A DNA stretch of 64,000 nt from Leptobrachium leishanense (lineage: Eukaryota; Chordata; Amphibia; Anura; Megophryidae): assembly GCA_009667805.1 (NCBI GenBank), contig CM019067.1, positions 67,750,637 to 67,814,636 on the forward strand. The letters are read 5' to 3'. Positions 11,213 to 19,644 of the stretch are shown here, piece after piece. The notes beneath the pieces are model-generated. The model worked only from the letters and a program-made list of their open reading frames with translations, was not told the DNA's origin and searched no databases. How positions within the stretch are numbered: position 1 is the stretch's first letter; every line of letters starts with the position of its first letter. Position numbers and translations under genes: made by a program.

Positions 11213-11886
11213 TGTAGCCGGAGTCAGACAGGTTCACTTCATTAACGGCGCCGGACCAGACACAAGCAAGGATTGTCCAAACACGAGTCTCTTCAGGAAA
11301 GGCAAGAGTTTATTGTGTCGTCACACAAGTGCTCACACAGGATTGAATCGCTTAGAGTGAGCCCTGATTACACAGAGACATGAGGTTTTATGCCCCAAAT
11401 ACATAATTAGGTACATCCCCATTAGCCCACCTCCCTATGACACTCTATTCCACCCCACGTGGGTTAATACCTCCCATCATTAATTCGAACACAAAGAACA
11501 TTCCACATATAACTATAAATTGATACACTTCTCGTTAGTTTGACAGTCTGTGATTTGTTTGTGCTGTCTTTCTCCGGGCAGTGCCTCCTCCCTATCGGCT
11601 ATGTTTATTCAGGTGGCCTGGGGCCTGGTCTTCTATGTTTTCTTTATTCTTCGGCACATCTCACTAACCTTGTCCCATTCATAAATCTTTCTGTGTCAAG
11701 AGCCGGCCGGATTCTGCCTGGTTTTATTGCTAGCTTTCTAATCTGCCACGCATTCTTGGAATTCTATGTAAACTCTTCTCTGCACATCTAGTAAAAATCT
11801 ATTCTATTTACTGGTGAACCAATATTCTGCACAAGATGGCTGCCTGGTTCATAGTAGCAACCATCTTCCAGCCTAATTCTCCTTCA
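11213..11886 (-). repeat. ERV 5' LTR
   Basis: 674 bp, TG...CA on the minus strand, nearly identical to 1510-2182. It is followed by the second copy of the ATAC target duplication at 11887-11890. It should contain the proviral promoter. An AATAAA signal is present at the matching position near 11309-11314. Confidence 0.95.
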
Positions 11887-11890
11887 ATAC

Positions 11891-12220
11891 GAAGTACGGT
11901 CGCACAAAAGTCCGGCTGCGCAACGCAAGTTGGAAAATGAACGCATTTTTTTCGAGAACGTTAACACTAGTACTGACGTACAGAGTGCGCTGCGTCCGCT
12001 AGCGGCGTGTGTGCGTGAATTGGAGACATCAGACGCTGCTAATGTTCCGGCCAACTTAACGTCCAGAGCAAGAAAGTGTTTTAATTGTGATGATCCGTAC
12101 AAAATCACGGATGAAACTCGCATAGTATGACCGCTATTGCGTATTCCGTGAAAAATACGTCCATTCTTCGAACGCACATTTTCACGGACAACGTGAAAAT
12201 GCGTTAGTCTGACCCTAGCC
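11891..12220. mobile_element. Harbinger-like MITE, right fragment (copy A)
   Basis: This is the continuation of 1416-1509 after the provirus. Its terminal GTCTGACCCTAGCC is followed by TTA at 12221-12223, matching TTA at 1413-1415. Aligned in reverse to 58468-58892, it resumes exactly where the left fragment stopped, apart from the duplicated ATAC. Confidence 0.75.
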
Positions 12221-12294
12221 TTAAATTGCGCACATCACTCACAGAAAGCCCAAAACACACATATCCCTCTCAAACTGCCCAAACAGTCTATTCA

Positions 12295-12330
12295 CAAAGC
12301 ACCGAAATTGCATGGAATTTCGGTGCTTTG
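12295..12330. repeat. Perfect short inverted repeat (15-bp arms)
   Basis: Arms CAAAGCACCGAAATT and AATTTCGGTGCTTTG are separated by six bases. It lies just inside the end of a putative MITE, where subterminal hairpins are common. Confidence 0.85.
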
Positions 12331-12611
12331 CTTTTCGGCACACTTCAGCGATTCCATCTCAATGAAATTACAGTGAATTCACTATTTAGCGAATGGTCAC
12401 CATATTTTGCCGAAAATTTAGTCACTGTAGCAGCTATCAGATGTCAGCGAAAATGTACGAATTGTGACAATAACCGACAAACTGCACCAAATTGTCATTG
12501 GCGAATTCCACAGAACTGGGGGGAGGGGTGAAGCCTCCTATTCTCCTAATAGGAGTTTAAATCAATAACAATGTAGTAAAAATGTGTCTAAAAAATAAAA
12601 AAGGTCCTTTA

Positions 12612-13037
12612 GGCTAGGGTCAAACGAAAGCATTTTACACGCGAACGTAAAAAAGTGCGTCCGAACGAATTGACGTATTTTTTCACGGAGTGCGCGAAAA
12701 CGGTCATACGATGCGCATTTTTCGTGCGTGATTTTTTCGGATCGTCAATAAAACTCTTTTTGCGTCTGGACGTTATGTAGGCTGGACATTAGCAGTGTCT
12801 GACGTCTCCTAATCACGCACACACGCCGCTATGCCGCAGCTGCGCACTCTGTACGTCCGTACTAGCGGTTCGGCGTTCTCTAAAAAATGCGTTCGTTTTC
12901 TACTTGCGTTGCGCGGCCGGACTTTCGTGCGACCGTACTTCGTATATTGGCCGTCATTGCCCGTCATTTGCTGCTAGTGCGGCCGTAATTATGTGCGCCA
13001 GAACGCACGTTAAAAGTGCGCTGGTCTGACCCCAGCC
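12612..13037. mobile_element. Harbinger-like MITE (copy B)
   Basis: GGCTAGGGTCAAACG at the left and GTCTGACCCCAGCC at the right are flanked by TTA on both sides (12609-12611, 13038-13040). Internal sequence matches copies A and C, including TATTGGCCGTCATTGCCCG. There is no ORF. Confidence 0.8.
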
Positions 13038-13272
13038 TTAAAAATAATATAAAGGTCTGTTAAAAATAAAGTCTTTTAAAAAAACAAAACGGTCTTTACA
13101 AAGATCCAAAAAATATAAAAAAGATCTATTAAAAATAAAAGGGTGTTTGCAAACAATAAAAAGAATAACATTCTTTAATAAAATAAAAATATATTCCATT
13201 GAAACCTATGGGATTCGCCCGTTTAAACCTGTCGAACTGAAAATCAGGTAATTTTGCCGAAATTTCAGTGCA

Positions 13273-13540
13273 CTATCACAGCCTTCTAGACCCCGGCGAT
13301 GGGGAGATAGAGGGATCCAAAGGATCCGCCCGCTCCCCTCCAGGCGCTTCCCCATGCTCCGGCGGGGGGTGCGCCTGAAACTGATGTCATCGCGCCAGCC
13401 CATCCTGCATTTGGCGGGCTGGCGCGATGACGTCAGTTTCCCCTCCCCTGCCGGAGCATGGGGAAGCGCCTGGAGGGGAGGGGGCGGATCCTTTGGATCC
13501 CTCTATTTCCCCATCGCCGGGGTCTAGAAGGCTGTGATAG
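13273..13540. repeat. Large GC-rich foldback (inverted repeat, ~125-bp arms)
   Basis: Arms 13273-13401 and 13416-13540 are near-perfect reverse complements around a 14-base loop. Both arms carry CTTCTAGACCCCGGCGATGG, GGATCC sites and CGCGCCAGCCC or their complements. The left arm is a few bases longer because of a GGGGGGTGCG stretch. A single-arm relative lies at 14233-14347. Confidence 0.9.
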
Positions 13541-13989
13541 ACAAATCAATTGTTTCCAATGGGCCAATATCGGTACTGTCGAACGCCACTGAAATGAGGC
13601 GAATTGCACTGTATTTCGCTGTCATTTCTCCTGTATTTGGCGAATTGATAGTCTTGTGAATAGACGAATTGCAATGAAAATGCACCGAACAGTGAAATCC
13701 ACTTGGCAATTTAGGAGGTTTGTTAGTAACCTCTTTTGTCGATGAGGCACCTACAACATCACAGTCTGTGCATATATCTGATCTCTAATGATAAAGACTT
13801 TGCAGAGTGGAACCGTTACTGCTGGAAGGTCATTCGGTTTTATATAAATATATATATTACTCTATGAAATACTGTACCATATATTGTCTTGCTCCTTCTC
13901 CCAAGGCAATTGTCAAGCGAACCTGAGAGCATTCACTGAGACCGTTTACCAAAGAGACACTCTTTGAAGGCTCTTGAGACTGTGTGAGG

Positions 13990-14165
13990 TTTTTTTCTTT
14001 TAAAGTATTTTTACCAGGAAGGATACATTGAGATTTCTCTCATTTTCAAGTATGTCTTGGGTGGCGAGTATGTTAAGTGTCTTGCCCAAGGACACTTGCT
14101 GGGATTCGAACCTGTGTCTCCCTGGTTTTACCTCTACTGTACACAGCCGGTACAAGTTTATTTTC
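13990..14165 (-). mobile_element. tRNA-derived SINE-like repeat
   Basis: On the minus strand a good RNA polymerase III B-box, GGTTCGAATCC, is followed by CCTTGGGCAAGACACTTAAC, a motif shared by MIR/CORE-type SINEs. It ends with CCTTCCTGGTAAAAATAC. The same tail (CAGGAAGGATAC on the plus strand) recurs alone at 55300-55325. There is no clear A-box, so the head is decayed or truncated. Confidence 0.55.
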
Positions 14166-14232
14166 AAACCTACGGATCTCCCTTCTAATTCCATTCCAAT
14201 ATACTACACCTTAACGTCGCAGGACGTTCCAT

Positions 14233-14347
14233 GCCGTCCTGCATTTGGCGGGCTGGCTCGATGATGTCAGGGGGAAGCGGCTGGAGGGGAGGGGGCGGAT
14301 CCTCTGGATCCCTCTATCTCCCCATCGCCGGGGTCTAGAAGGCTGTG
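14233..14347. repeat. Single-arm copy of the 13.3 kb foldback
   Basis: It starts in the loop sequence (CCTGCATTTGGCGGGCTGG) and follows the right arm through GGGGCGGATCC, CCCCATCGCCGGGG and TCTAGAAGGCTGTG. An internal stretch present in the larger copy is missing. Only one arm is present, so it cannot fold in the same way. Confidence 0.75.
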
Positions 14348-14509
14348 GCCAGCATCGCTGGAACAGTCACAGCCTGACCTTTCCAGCGATGTATGGGGGT
14401 TAACCCCTTAGTTGCCAGGTTGCGAGCGGCACTAATTCGTGCCCGATCGTGGCTTATTTCTGGTGGGGGCCGCCATCTTGGATTCATTGAAAATCAGCGT
14501 TCGGTTGCC

Positions 14510-15371
14510 TTTCCTGGCCATTCGGCTATCCAGAGAGCAGGCAATTCGCCAAATCCTGGCGAATTGCCTGCACATACGGTGCCTGTTCGGTGCCTGTTCG
14601 AGGGCAGTGAAATCCCCATAGAGAAGCAATGCTTCGGCTATTCAGAGAACACAAATCAGCAGTGAAAGGTTCCCCTAATGCCCTGCCATTCGGTGGTTTC
14701 ATTCGGCAAATTTATTCAGTAGAATCCCATAGGCTTCAATGTTAAAAATATTCCCGTTTTAATTCAATATCTAATAAACCATTCATTATAAAATTCTGCA
14801 GCAAAAAGTCTCTTTATTTATAGATTTTTTAGGATACTTTAAGCATTTTTCTGAATTTTTGTTTTTTTATTAAAAAAAATAATTAAAAAAATCGGACTTT
14901 TAAGTTTACTTATTTTTTCTGTAACAGCCCTCTTTATTATCATTCCCTGGACCTCCTGTGTAAATTTCAGACATTTTCGCTCAGTAGTTTCTTTGCAAAC
15001 AGCGTTTCATTTTCACAGATTCATACAAACGGTTTTGCTAATTTATTCACTGCCTCCTCTGCGTCTCAGCTGCTTCGGCTCTGTGTTATTCGGCTCCTGT
15101 TCAGCTGCTTCGCTGCGTGTGATCGGCTCCTGCTCGGGTTTTTCGAAGGTTAATCCAGATGTTTTTGCTTGTTTTCGGCGTGCATTCGCCGGGTTTTGCG
15201 GTTCGTTTTCGTCAGGTTTGCGGCAGCTTTTCCCTGCAATTCGGGGGCCCTGTGGTGTTTGCTGAATACACCGCAGGGTCACCGAAATGGGATCGGCAAA
15301 AGGAACCGAATTGAAGAGAACGAAAAGTCCCGAACGTGCGGTGACTTTTCGAATCTCTTTGAATAACCCTG
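14510..15371. mobile_element. MITE of the CAGGGTTATTCA family, left end lost
   Basis: The right end is CTCTTTGAATAACCCTG (to 15371). From about 14510 it aligns with 41330-42021 plus 44398-44527, the copy split by a LINE. Shared landmarks are GAGAGCAGGCAATTCGCC, CCCATAGGCTTCAATG, TTAATCCAGATGTTTTTG and CTGAATACACCGCAGG. The left inverted end is missing or too diverged. The short ORFs here are chance. Confidence 0.7.
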
Positions 15372-15737
15372 TAAGTATTACGGATTTCGAGTCCTTCCTT
15401 GAAATTCTGGCATAAGGAGCTTATAACTCGATGTATGCAGAACATATATTCTAAGGAAGCTGACCAGAAACCTCTAACAGCGCAAACCGGGAAAACAAAG
15501 AAAAACCCATTGCCTGAAAACCATCTCAGAACGGGACCATCAACATAAAAAACATAAGTACCTTTTTTCTTTATAGATAGAGTTGTATTTTTACATGTAA
15601 GGATTAATACACATGTTTAAAAAGATATACAACAAAAGATTAGAATTGCGCCTGAGGATGTTTTTATGGTATCATATGTTTATCTATTTGCCACCCCTAG
15701 AGAGAGTGGGTTGCACCTTATCCAATATAGCTGCATA

Positions 15738-16135
15738 ATTATTATTATTATTAGTCTTTATTTATAAAGCGCCAGCATATTCCGCAGCGCTGTACAATGG
15801 GCACAATATAGACCAGGTTACAATACATTTAACAACATTTGACAAACCAGTACGGGAGTAAACGAGGGCCCTATTCCCATGGGAACTTACAATCTAGATG
15901 GGTTGGGGGTGGAAACAGGAGGAGAGGACTGCAAGGTGAGAGTAATGTACTGGTTGCGTCAGTGAGTCGGGTGGTAGGCTTCCTTAAATATGAAGGTTGA
16001 TTGAGGGCCTTTTGATGGCACTTACGCAAATGGGTCAGTATCCACGTCATCCAAGCGTCGTGATCCTCCGAAACCGGGAGCCTGCTGTACCAAGCGCCGA
16101 GTTTCTGCCAATGGGGGAGCCAAAACCCCTCCAAA
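15738..16135. repeat. Dispersed repeat, GCGCCAGCATATTCCGCAGC family (copy 1)
   Basis: It begins with (ATT)n, then TTTATAAAGCGCCAGCATAT, and runs through GACAAACCAGTACGGGAG and GGTGGAAACAGGAGGAGAGG. The stretch at 61223-61500 matches for about 300 bp. Shorter relatives are at 16296-16358, 23105-23240, 51040-51200 (inverse) and 57832-57995. I do not know the parent element. Confidence 0.7.
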
Positions 16136-16295
16136 CAAGCAAAAGAAACACAAAGCAGGACTCCGGCAGCTAGAAGGTGCTTCTTTAAGGGGAGAAACCA
16201 CTATAAAAGTTATTTAAAGATAACTTTAGATACAAAGGTCTGGGTCAATATTAATGACTACAATCAAAAACTAACGGCGCCTGTCTTGCACACTT

Positions 16296-16358
16296 TCTTT
16301 CTATCCATAAAGTACTTACACAGCGCCAACAGATTCCGTAGCGCTTTACAATGGGGAA
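16296..16358. repeat. Dispersed repeat fragment (same family), split by hAT MITE
   Basis: Contains ACAGCGCCAACAGATTCCGT and GCGCTTTACAATGGGG. It continues at 17119 with GCACAAACCGGAGACGTACA. The interruption is the hAT element 16367-17118. Confidence 0.65.
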
Positions 16359-16366
16359 GCACAAAC

Positions 16367-17118
16367 TAGGCTTGTGCACCGATTTTTTTTTCGGTTCGAT
16401 TTGTTCGGATCTTTAAACTTTTCGGCTCGCTTCGACCGATTTCTGTTTCGATTCGGTTCGGATCGTTTTTCGTGTACATTTTTTTTTCGGAATATCGACC
16501 ATTTTTCGTATTTTCGTGTCACTTTGCTCGTTTTTTGTATCGACTTTTCGGAAATTTTGGAAATTTTCGTTTTTTCGGAACGTCTGTTCTCCTCGTTTCA
16601 AAGTGTCTACGATAATTCTGGCGATTCTATCGTGTTTTTTTTATTAAATAAAGATCCTTTTTTTCTTATGAATAATTGAATATACATTTCACAACTTTAT
16701 TTAATCATATTAAAATGGTATGAAAGCCAAGGAACAAAAAAAATGAACAAAACGATTTAAAAAACGCTAAACTGACCCGAATGCCACAAGAAACAAGTGA
16801 TACGCATTTACAAATACAAAATTTACAGAATCAGCGATATAACCGATAATAGTTAAATATACGATGTCCAGAATTACCGAAATGGAACCGAAATCACGAA
16901 TGGAACCGAAATCATGAATACAGCAAAAATAAATTTCGATTTGACACATTTCAAGTCTATTCGAAAATTCCGAAAATATTTCGTTTCGGCTCGGAAAACG
17001 TTTCGGATCTGCCATTTTCGGATCTAAAAATTTTCGGAAAATCGGCCGCATCCGAAAACACGAATCGGGAAATTTCGTGAAAATTCCAAAATTCCGAAAC
17101 CCGAAACACACATCCCTA
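16367..17118. mobile_element. hAT-type MITE with perfect 8-bp target duplication
   Basis: The element begins TAGGCTTGTGCACCGA and ends ACACACATCCCTA. It is flanked by GCACAAAC on both sides (16359-16366 and 17119-17126). TAGGG-type ends with an 8-bp duplication are diagnostic of hAT elements. The interior is AT-rich with many TTCGGA/TCCGAA motifs and no transposase. ORFs of 62 to 156 codons here are low-complexity and unsupported. Confidence 0.85.
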
Positions 17119-17305
17119 GCACAAACCGGAGACGTACATGATACAAGAGGAAAGACAACCCTGCCGGTAGGATATGAGCCGTTATGACTGACATGTGGGG
17201 CTGTTACACTTAAGTGTGTTGTTAACAGTTCCCTCATTAACCATAAGGGTATGGTTGTAATAGGGTCAAATGTTTCTATAATGCAAGGAAAGTGCTGGAC
17301 TTATA

Positions 17306-17838
17306 CACTGCCTGCCCCCTCAAAAACGTCTAATATTTTGTAGGACAGTCTTTTGCATGGATTATGGCACGCATTCGCCGTGACATCGTTTCAATGAGCT
17401 CACGCAATGTCACAACATTTATTCCCATCCAGAGTCACATTACTTTGTGGCCAAGATCTTGTATTGATGATGGGAGAGTCGCAGCGCTGCGCAAAGTCTT
17501 CTCCAGCACATTATCCCAAAGATTCTCAATGGGGTTAAGGTCTGGACTGTGTGGTGGCCAATCCATGTGTGAAAATGATGCCTCATGCTCCGTGAACCGC
17601 TCTCTCACAACTTGAACCCAATGAATCCTGGCATTGCCATCTTGGAATATGCCCGCTGTGCCATCAGGGAAGAAAAAAAAAATTGAAGGAAAAAACAGCT
17701 CATTCAGTATATTCAGGGAGTCACATGACCTCAATTTTTGGATACATAACATTGCTGAACCTAGACATGACCAACTGATGCAACCGAAGATCATAACACG
17801 GGTGTAGGATAGGTGGTGATTTTTTTGGCCAGGTAGTG
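17306..17838 (-). mobile_element. Internally deleted Tc1/mariner element
   Basis: The ends CACTGCCTGCCCCCTCAAAAA (left) and, on the minus strand, CACTACCTGGCCAAAAAAA (right) are flanked by TA at 17304-17305 and 17839-17840. It is only 533 bp long and retains just the last part of the transposase. Confidence 0.82.
17345..17794 (-). pseudogene. Tc1 transposase C-terminal remnant
   Basis: The minus-strand frame contains [12 protein letters not shown] (second-aspartate block, with N-A in place of the more usual N-D-P) and [16 protein letters not shown] (the glutamate block). This is the C-terminal half of a DDE transposase. The DNA-binding domain and first aspartate are absent, and low-complexity sequence replaces the N-terminal part. 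It cannot act by itself. Confidence 0.8.
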
Positions 17839-17840
17839 TA

Positions 17841-18885
17841 TATATAGATTTTTTTTAATAAAGTGAATCAGGAGGTAATTGCTGGATTTTGGTACTAAGC
17901 AAAGCAAGACCTGGTATGTAAATGAATCTCTGCCTTGCTCGTGTTAGAAATATCACATTAGCAATGCAATGAATTCACTTTGTATACAAGTCACACCACA
18001 GTCTGATGCAGCTGCGTCTTTTCTTCATGCGCTAAAGGACCTCTTGGCAAATCACAAAATAAATCCCACTTTGCTGTCGTCTGAAGAATCAGCAGAGAAC
18101 AATAAAAAAACACTAATAAAATGTCTACATTTAAATATTAATGAACGTTTGGTTTAATAATGTTTAAATAAAGCAAAAAAGAGTCTGTGTGCAAAACATG
18201 GTTTTCAGCGAGGCTTCTACTTTGTGCACCACCCATGGTAATATTAAAACATTCTTAACATATTGTACTCATTTTTTTATTATTATAAAGGATACAGTCC
18301 TGCAAGGAGCTCCAAAATAGTGTTTTATTGAGCCGCTCTGAGAAAGCTATAGAAAAATGCATTTAATATAGCAATAAGCAATACAAACAGGACGCGCATT
18401 TGTTTGCGAACAGGAAATTTTAGTGAAATAACATTGTAAGTGGAAAGCAGTCTTGTAACTACATCAAAACCTCAAGTGTATTCCTTATAATCATTTTTAT
18501 TCAAAACAACAAAGAAATACAATAATATACAAGCTAGTAAGTGCGTGTTTCTCTGTTGTGCAGCTTTTCTAGAAAATTTAAAACATCCAAAGGCACATTA
18601 AACAAATAAAAACAATCAGAAATAAAGATCAAGTAAAGAAAGACAGAAAAAAAACACCTGCTATTATTACATTACATTATTATTACATATTGACATTAGG
18701 GCTTCACCACCCGAGGAACTCTGTATAACCTGAGAGAAACTTTTTACAAACAAAAATAAAAATCTTACTGATATAGTGGATGGAAGTTGAGAAGGATGCC
18801 CAGCTTGGCAAAAAGAAATTGAGAGCTTTCCAAATCCAGTTGTTTCTGCCCTGTGTATGGAAATAATTTCTCATTGTTTAGAAGG
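17841..18885. other. AT-rich intergenic sequence, nothing recognised
   Basis: No coding frame, inverted-repeat ends or RNA gene that I can support. It lies downstream of CHMP4C. Confidence 0.5.
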
Positions 18886-19450
18886 GACGTTCGCTCACAG
18901 GAGGCTGGTAAGGCACAGCCTCACCTGTCATTGAGGCCTGGGACACCCAGGGGGGCTGGAACAAGGGATTATTATCCAAAAGGCTCTATGACTCAGCATC
19001 TCCAGGCTCTATGACTCAGCTACTTAAAGCACCCTGGTGCCCACAGGCACCTGGATCCTCTGATGTATCCCTTGTGGTCCTGTGGGGAAGCAGTGCAGTC
19101 AGGTACAGACTGCATAATGCTCCCTTATGCTAACTAGTGCTCAGTGTGAGTCAAAGTGCACACAGCACTCCACAATGACGTACCAAAATGCTGCCTGCTC
19201 TGACTTGTACTGAGCGCACTCTGGCTAGCGCAAGGGAGCATTATGTGGTTTGCTCCCAAAGGAACTACAGACTGCATTGCTCCCCCACAGAAACACCAAG
19301 GTGGGATACATCAGAGGCAGCCTGCAAGGGCTCAGTGGTTGCCCCCACTATACCGCCAGGGATTTAGCCTTCTGACTGCAAAAAAAAGTAAGCAGGAGAG
19401 GGGCAACAGGTTTATTTTTAAAACAATTAAATAATTTATTTTTTGTGAGA
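18886..19450. repeat. Moderate-GC region with internal repeats, possible decayed element
   Basis: Contains a direct repeat (GGCTCTATGACTCAGC, twice near 18980-19020) and scattered inverse pairs such as GCATAATGCTCCCTT/AAGGGAGCATTATG (near 19110 and 19225) and GATGTATCCC/GGGATACATC (near 19060 and 19300). This suggests a decayed inverted-repeat element. AATAAA motifs on the minus strand near 19411 and 19434 could serve CHMP4C polyadenylation, but I cannot show this. Confidence 0.4.
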
Positions 19451-19579
19451 GAGGCATGCCTCACTGGCCATTAAACTCACTGCACATCTGTGTTTAGTGG
19501 ATAGACACTTTAATAAATCCCCATATCTAAAATATCTGTACAAATAATTGTTGTTCTAGTAAAAATTTAATCTTGAGGT

Positions 19580-19644
19580 TTATGTTGCCCATGCTTCAAG
19601 CATCTTCATGTCCTCATCCTCCTCCACTCTCCTCCGCGATGATG
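19580..19644 (-). CDS. CHMP4C: CHMP4C coding exon 5 (last coding exon)
   Basis: 65 bp. The acceptor is TTTTTTTGCAG|CATC. It completes the split Ala codon, then gives SSRRRVEEDEDMKMLEAWAT and stop TAA at 19580-19582. It carries the C-terminal Bro1/ALIX-binding helix. A 3' UTR should continue below 19580; its end is not defined. Confidence 0.93.

Larger units (their letters stand above)
1510..11886 (-). mobile_element. Full-length endogenous retrovirus, class I (gammaretrovirus-like)
   Basis: A complete provirus reading leftwards: LTR, primer-binding region, ~1.1 kb leader, gag, pro-pol, env, polypurine tract, LTR. It is flanked by a 4-bp duplication, ATAC (1506-1509 and 11887-11890), inside a Harbinger-like MITE. 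Gamma-like character comes from the single CCHC box in NC, gag and pro lying in one frame separated by a stop codon, a gamma-type RT/RNase H/integrase order, env overlapping the end of pol, and the 4-bp duplication. The two LTRs differ at about five places in ~674 bp, which suggests recent insertion. Even so, gag, pol and env contain several frameshifts, so the copy as assembled is defective. Confidence 0.93.
12286..13665. mobile_element. Composite MITE with GTCTATTCACAAG ends, containing another MITE
   Basis: GTCTATTCACAAG at 12286 and its inverse CTTGTGAATAGAC ending at 13665 bracket AT-rich sequence rich in CGAAT, TTCGG and ACCGAA. Inside the left end is a perfect 15-bp hairpin (12295-12330). 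A Harbinger-like MITE (12612-13037) and a GC-rich foldback (13273-13540) lie within it. A related sequence without those inserts seems to be present at 40385-41187. Boundaries are tentative because no clean target duplication was found. Confidence 0.4.

Noticed and set aside
14100..14120. Possible tRNA gene (GGTTCGAATCC B-box)
   Set aside because: No cloverleaf can be built; the flanking sequence matches a SINE body and tail.
16767..17237. 156-codon minus-strand ORF
   Set aside because: It crosses the right end of a hAT MITE and its target duplication, so it cannot be an ancient gene. Composition reflects TTCGGA repeats.
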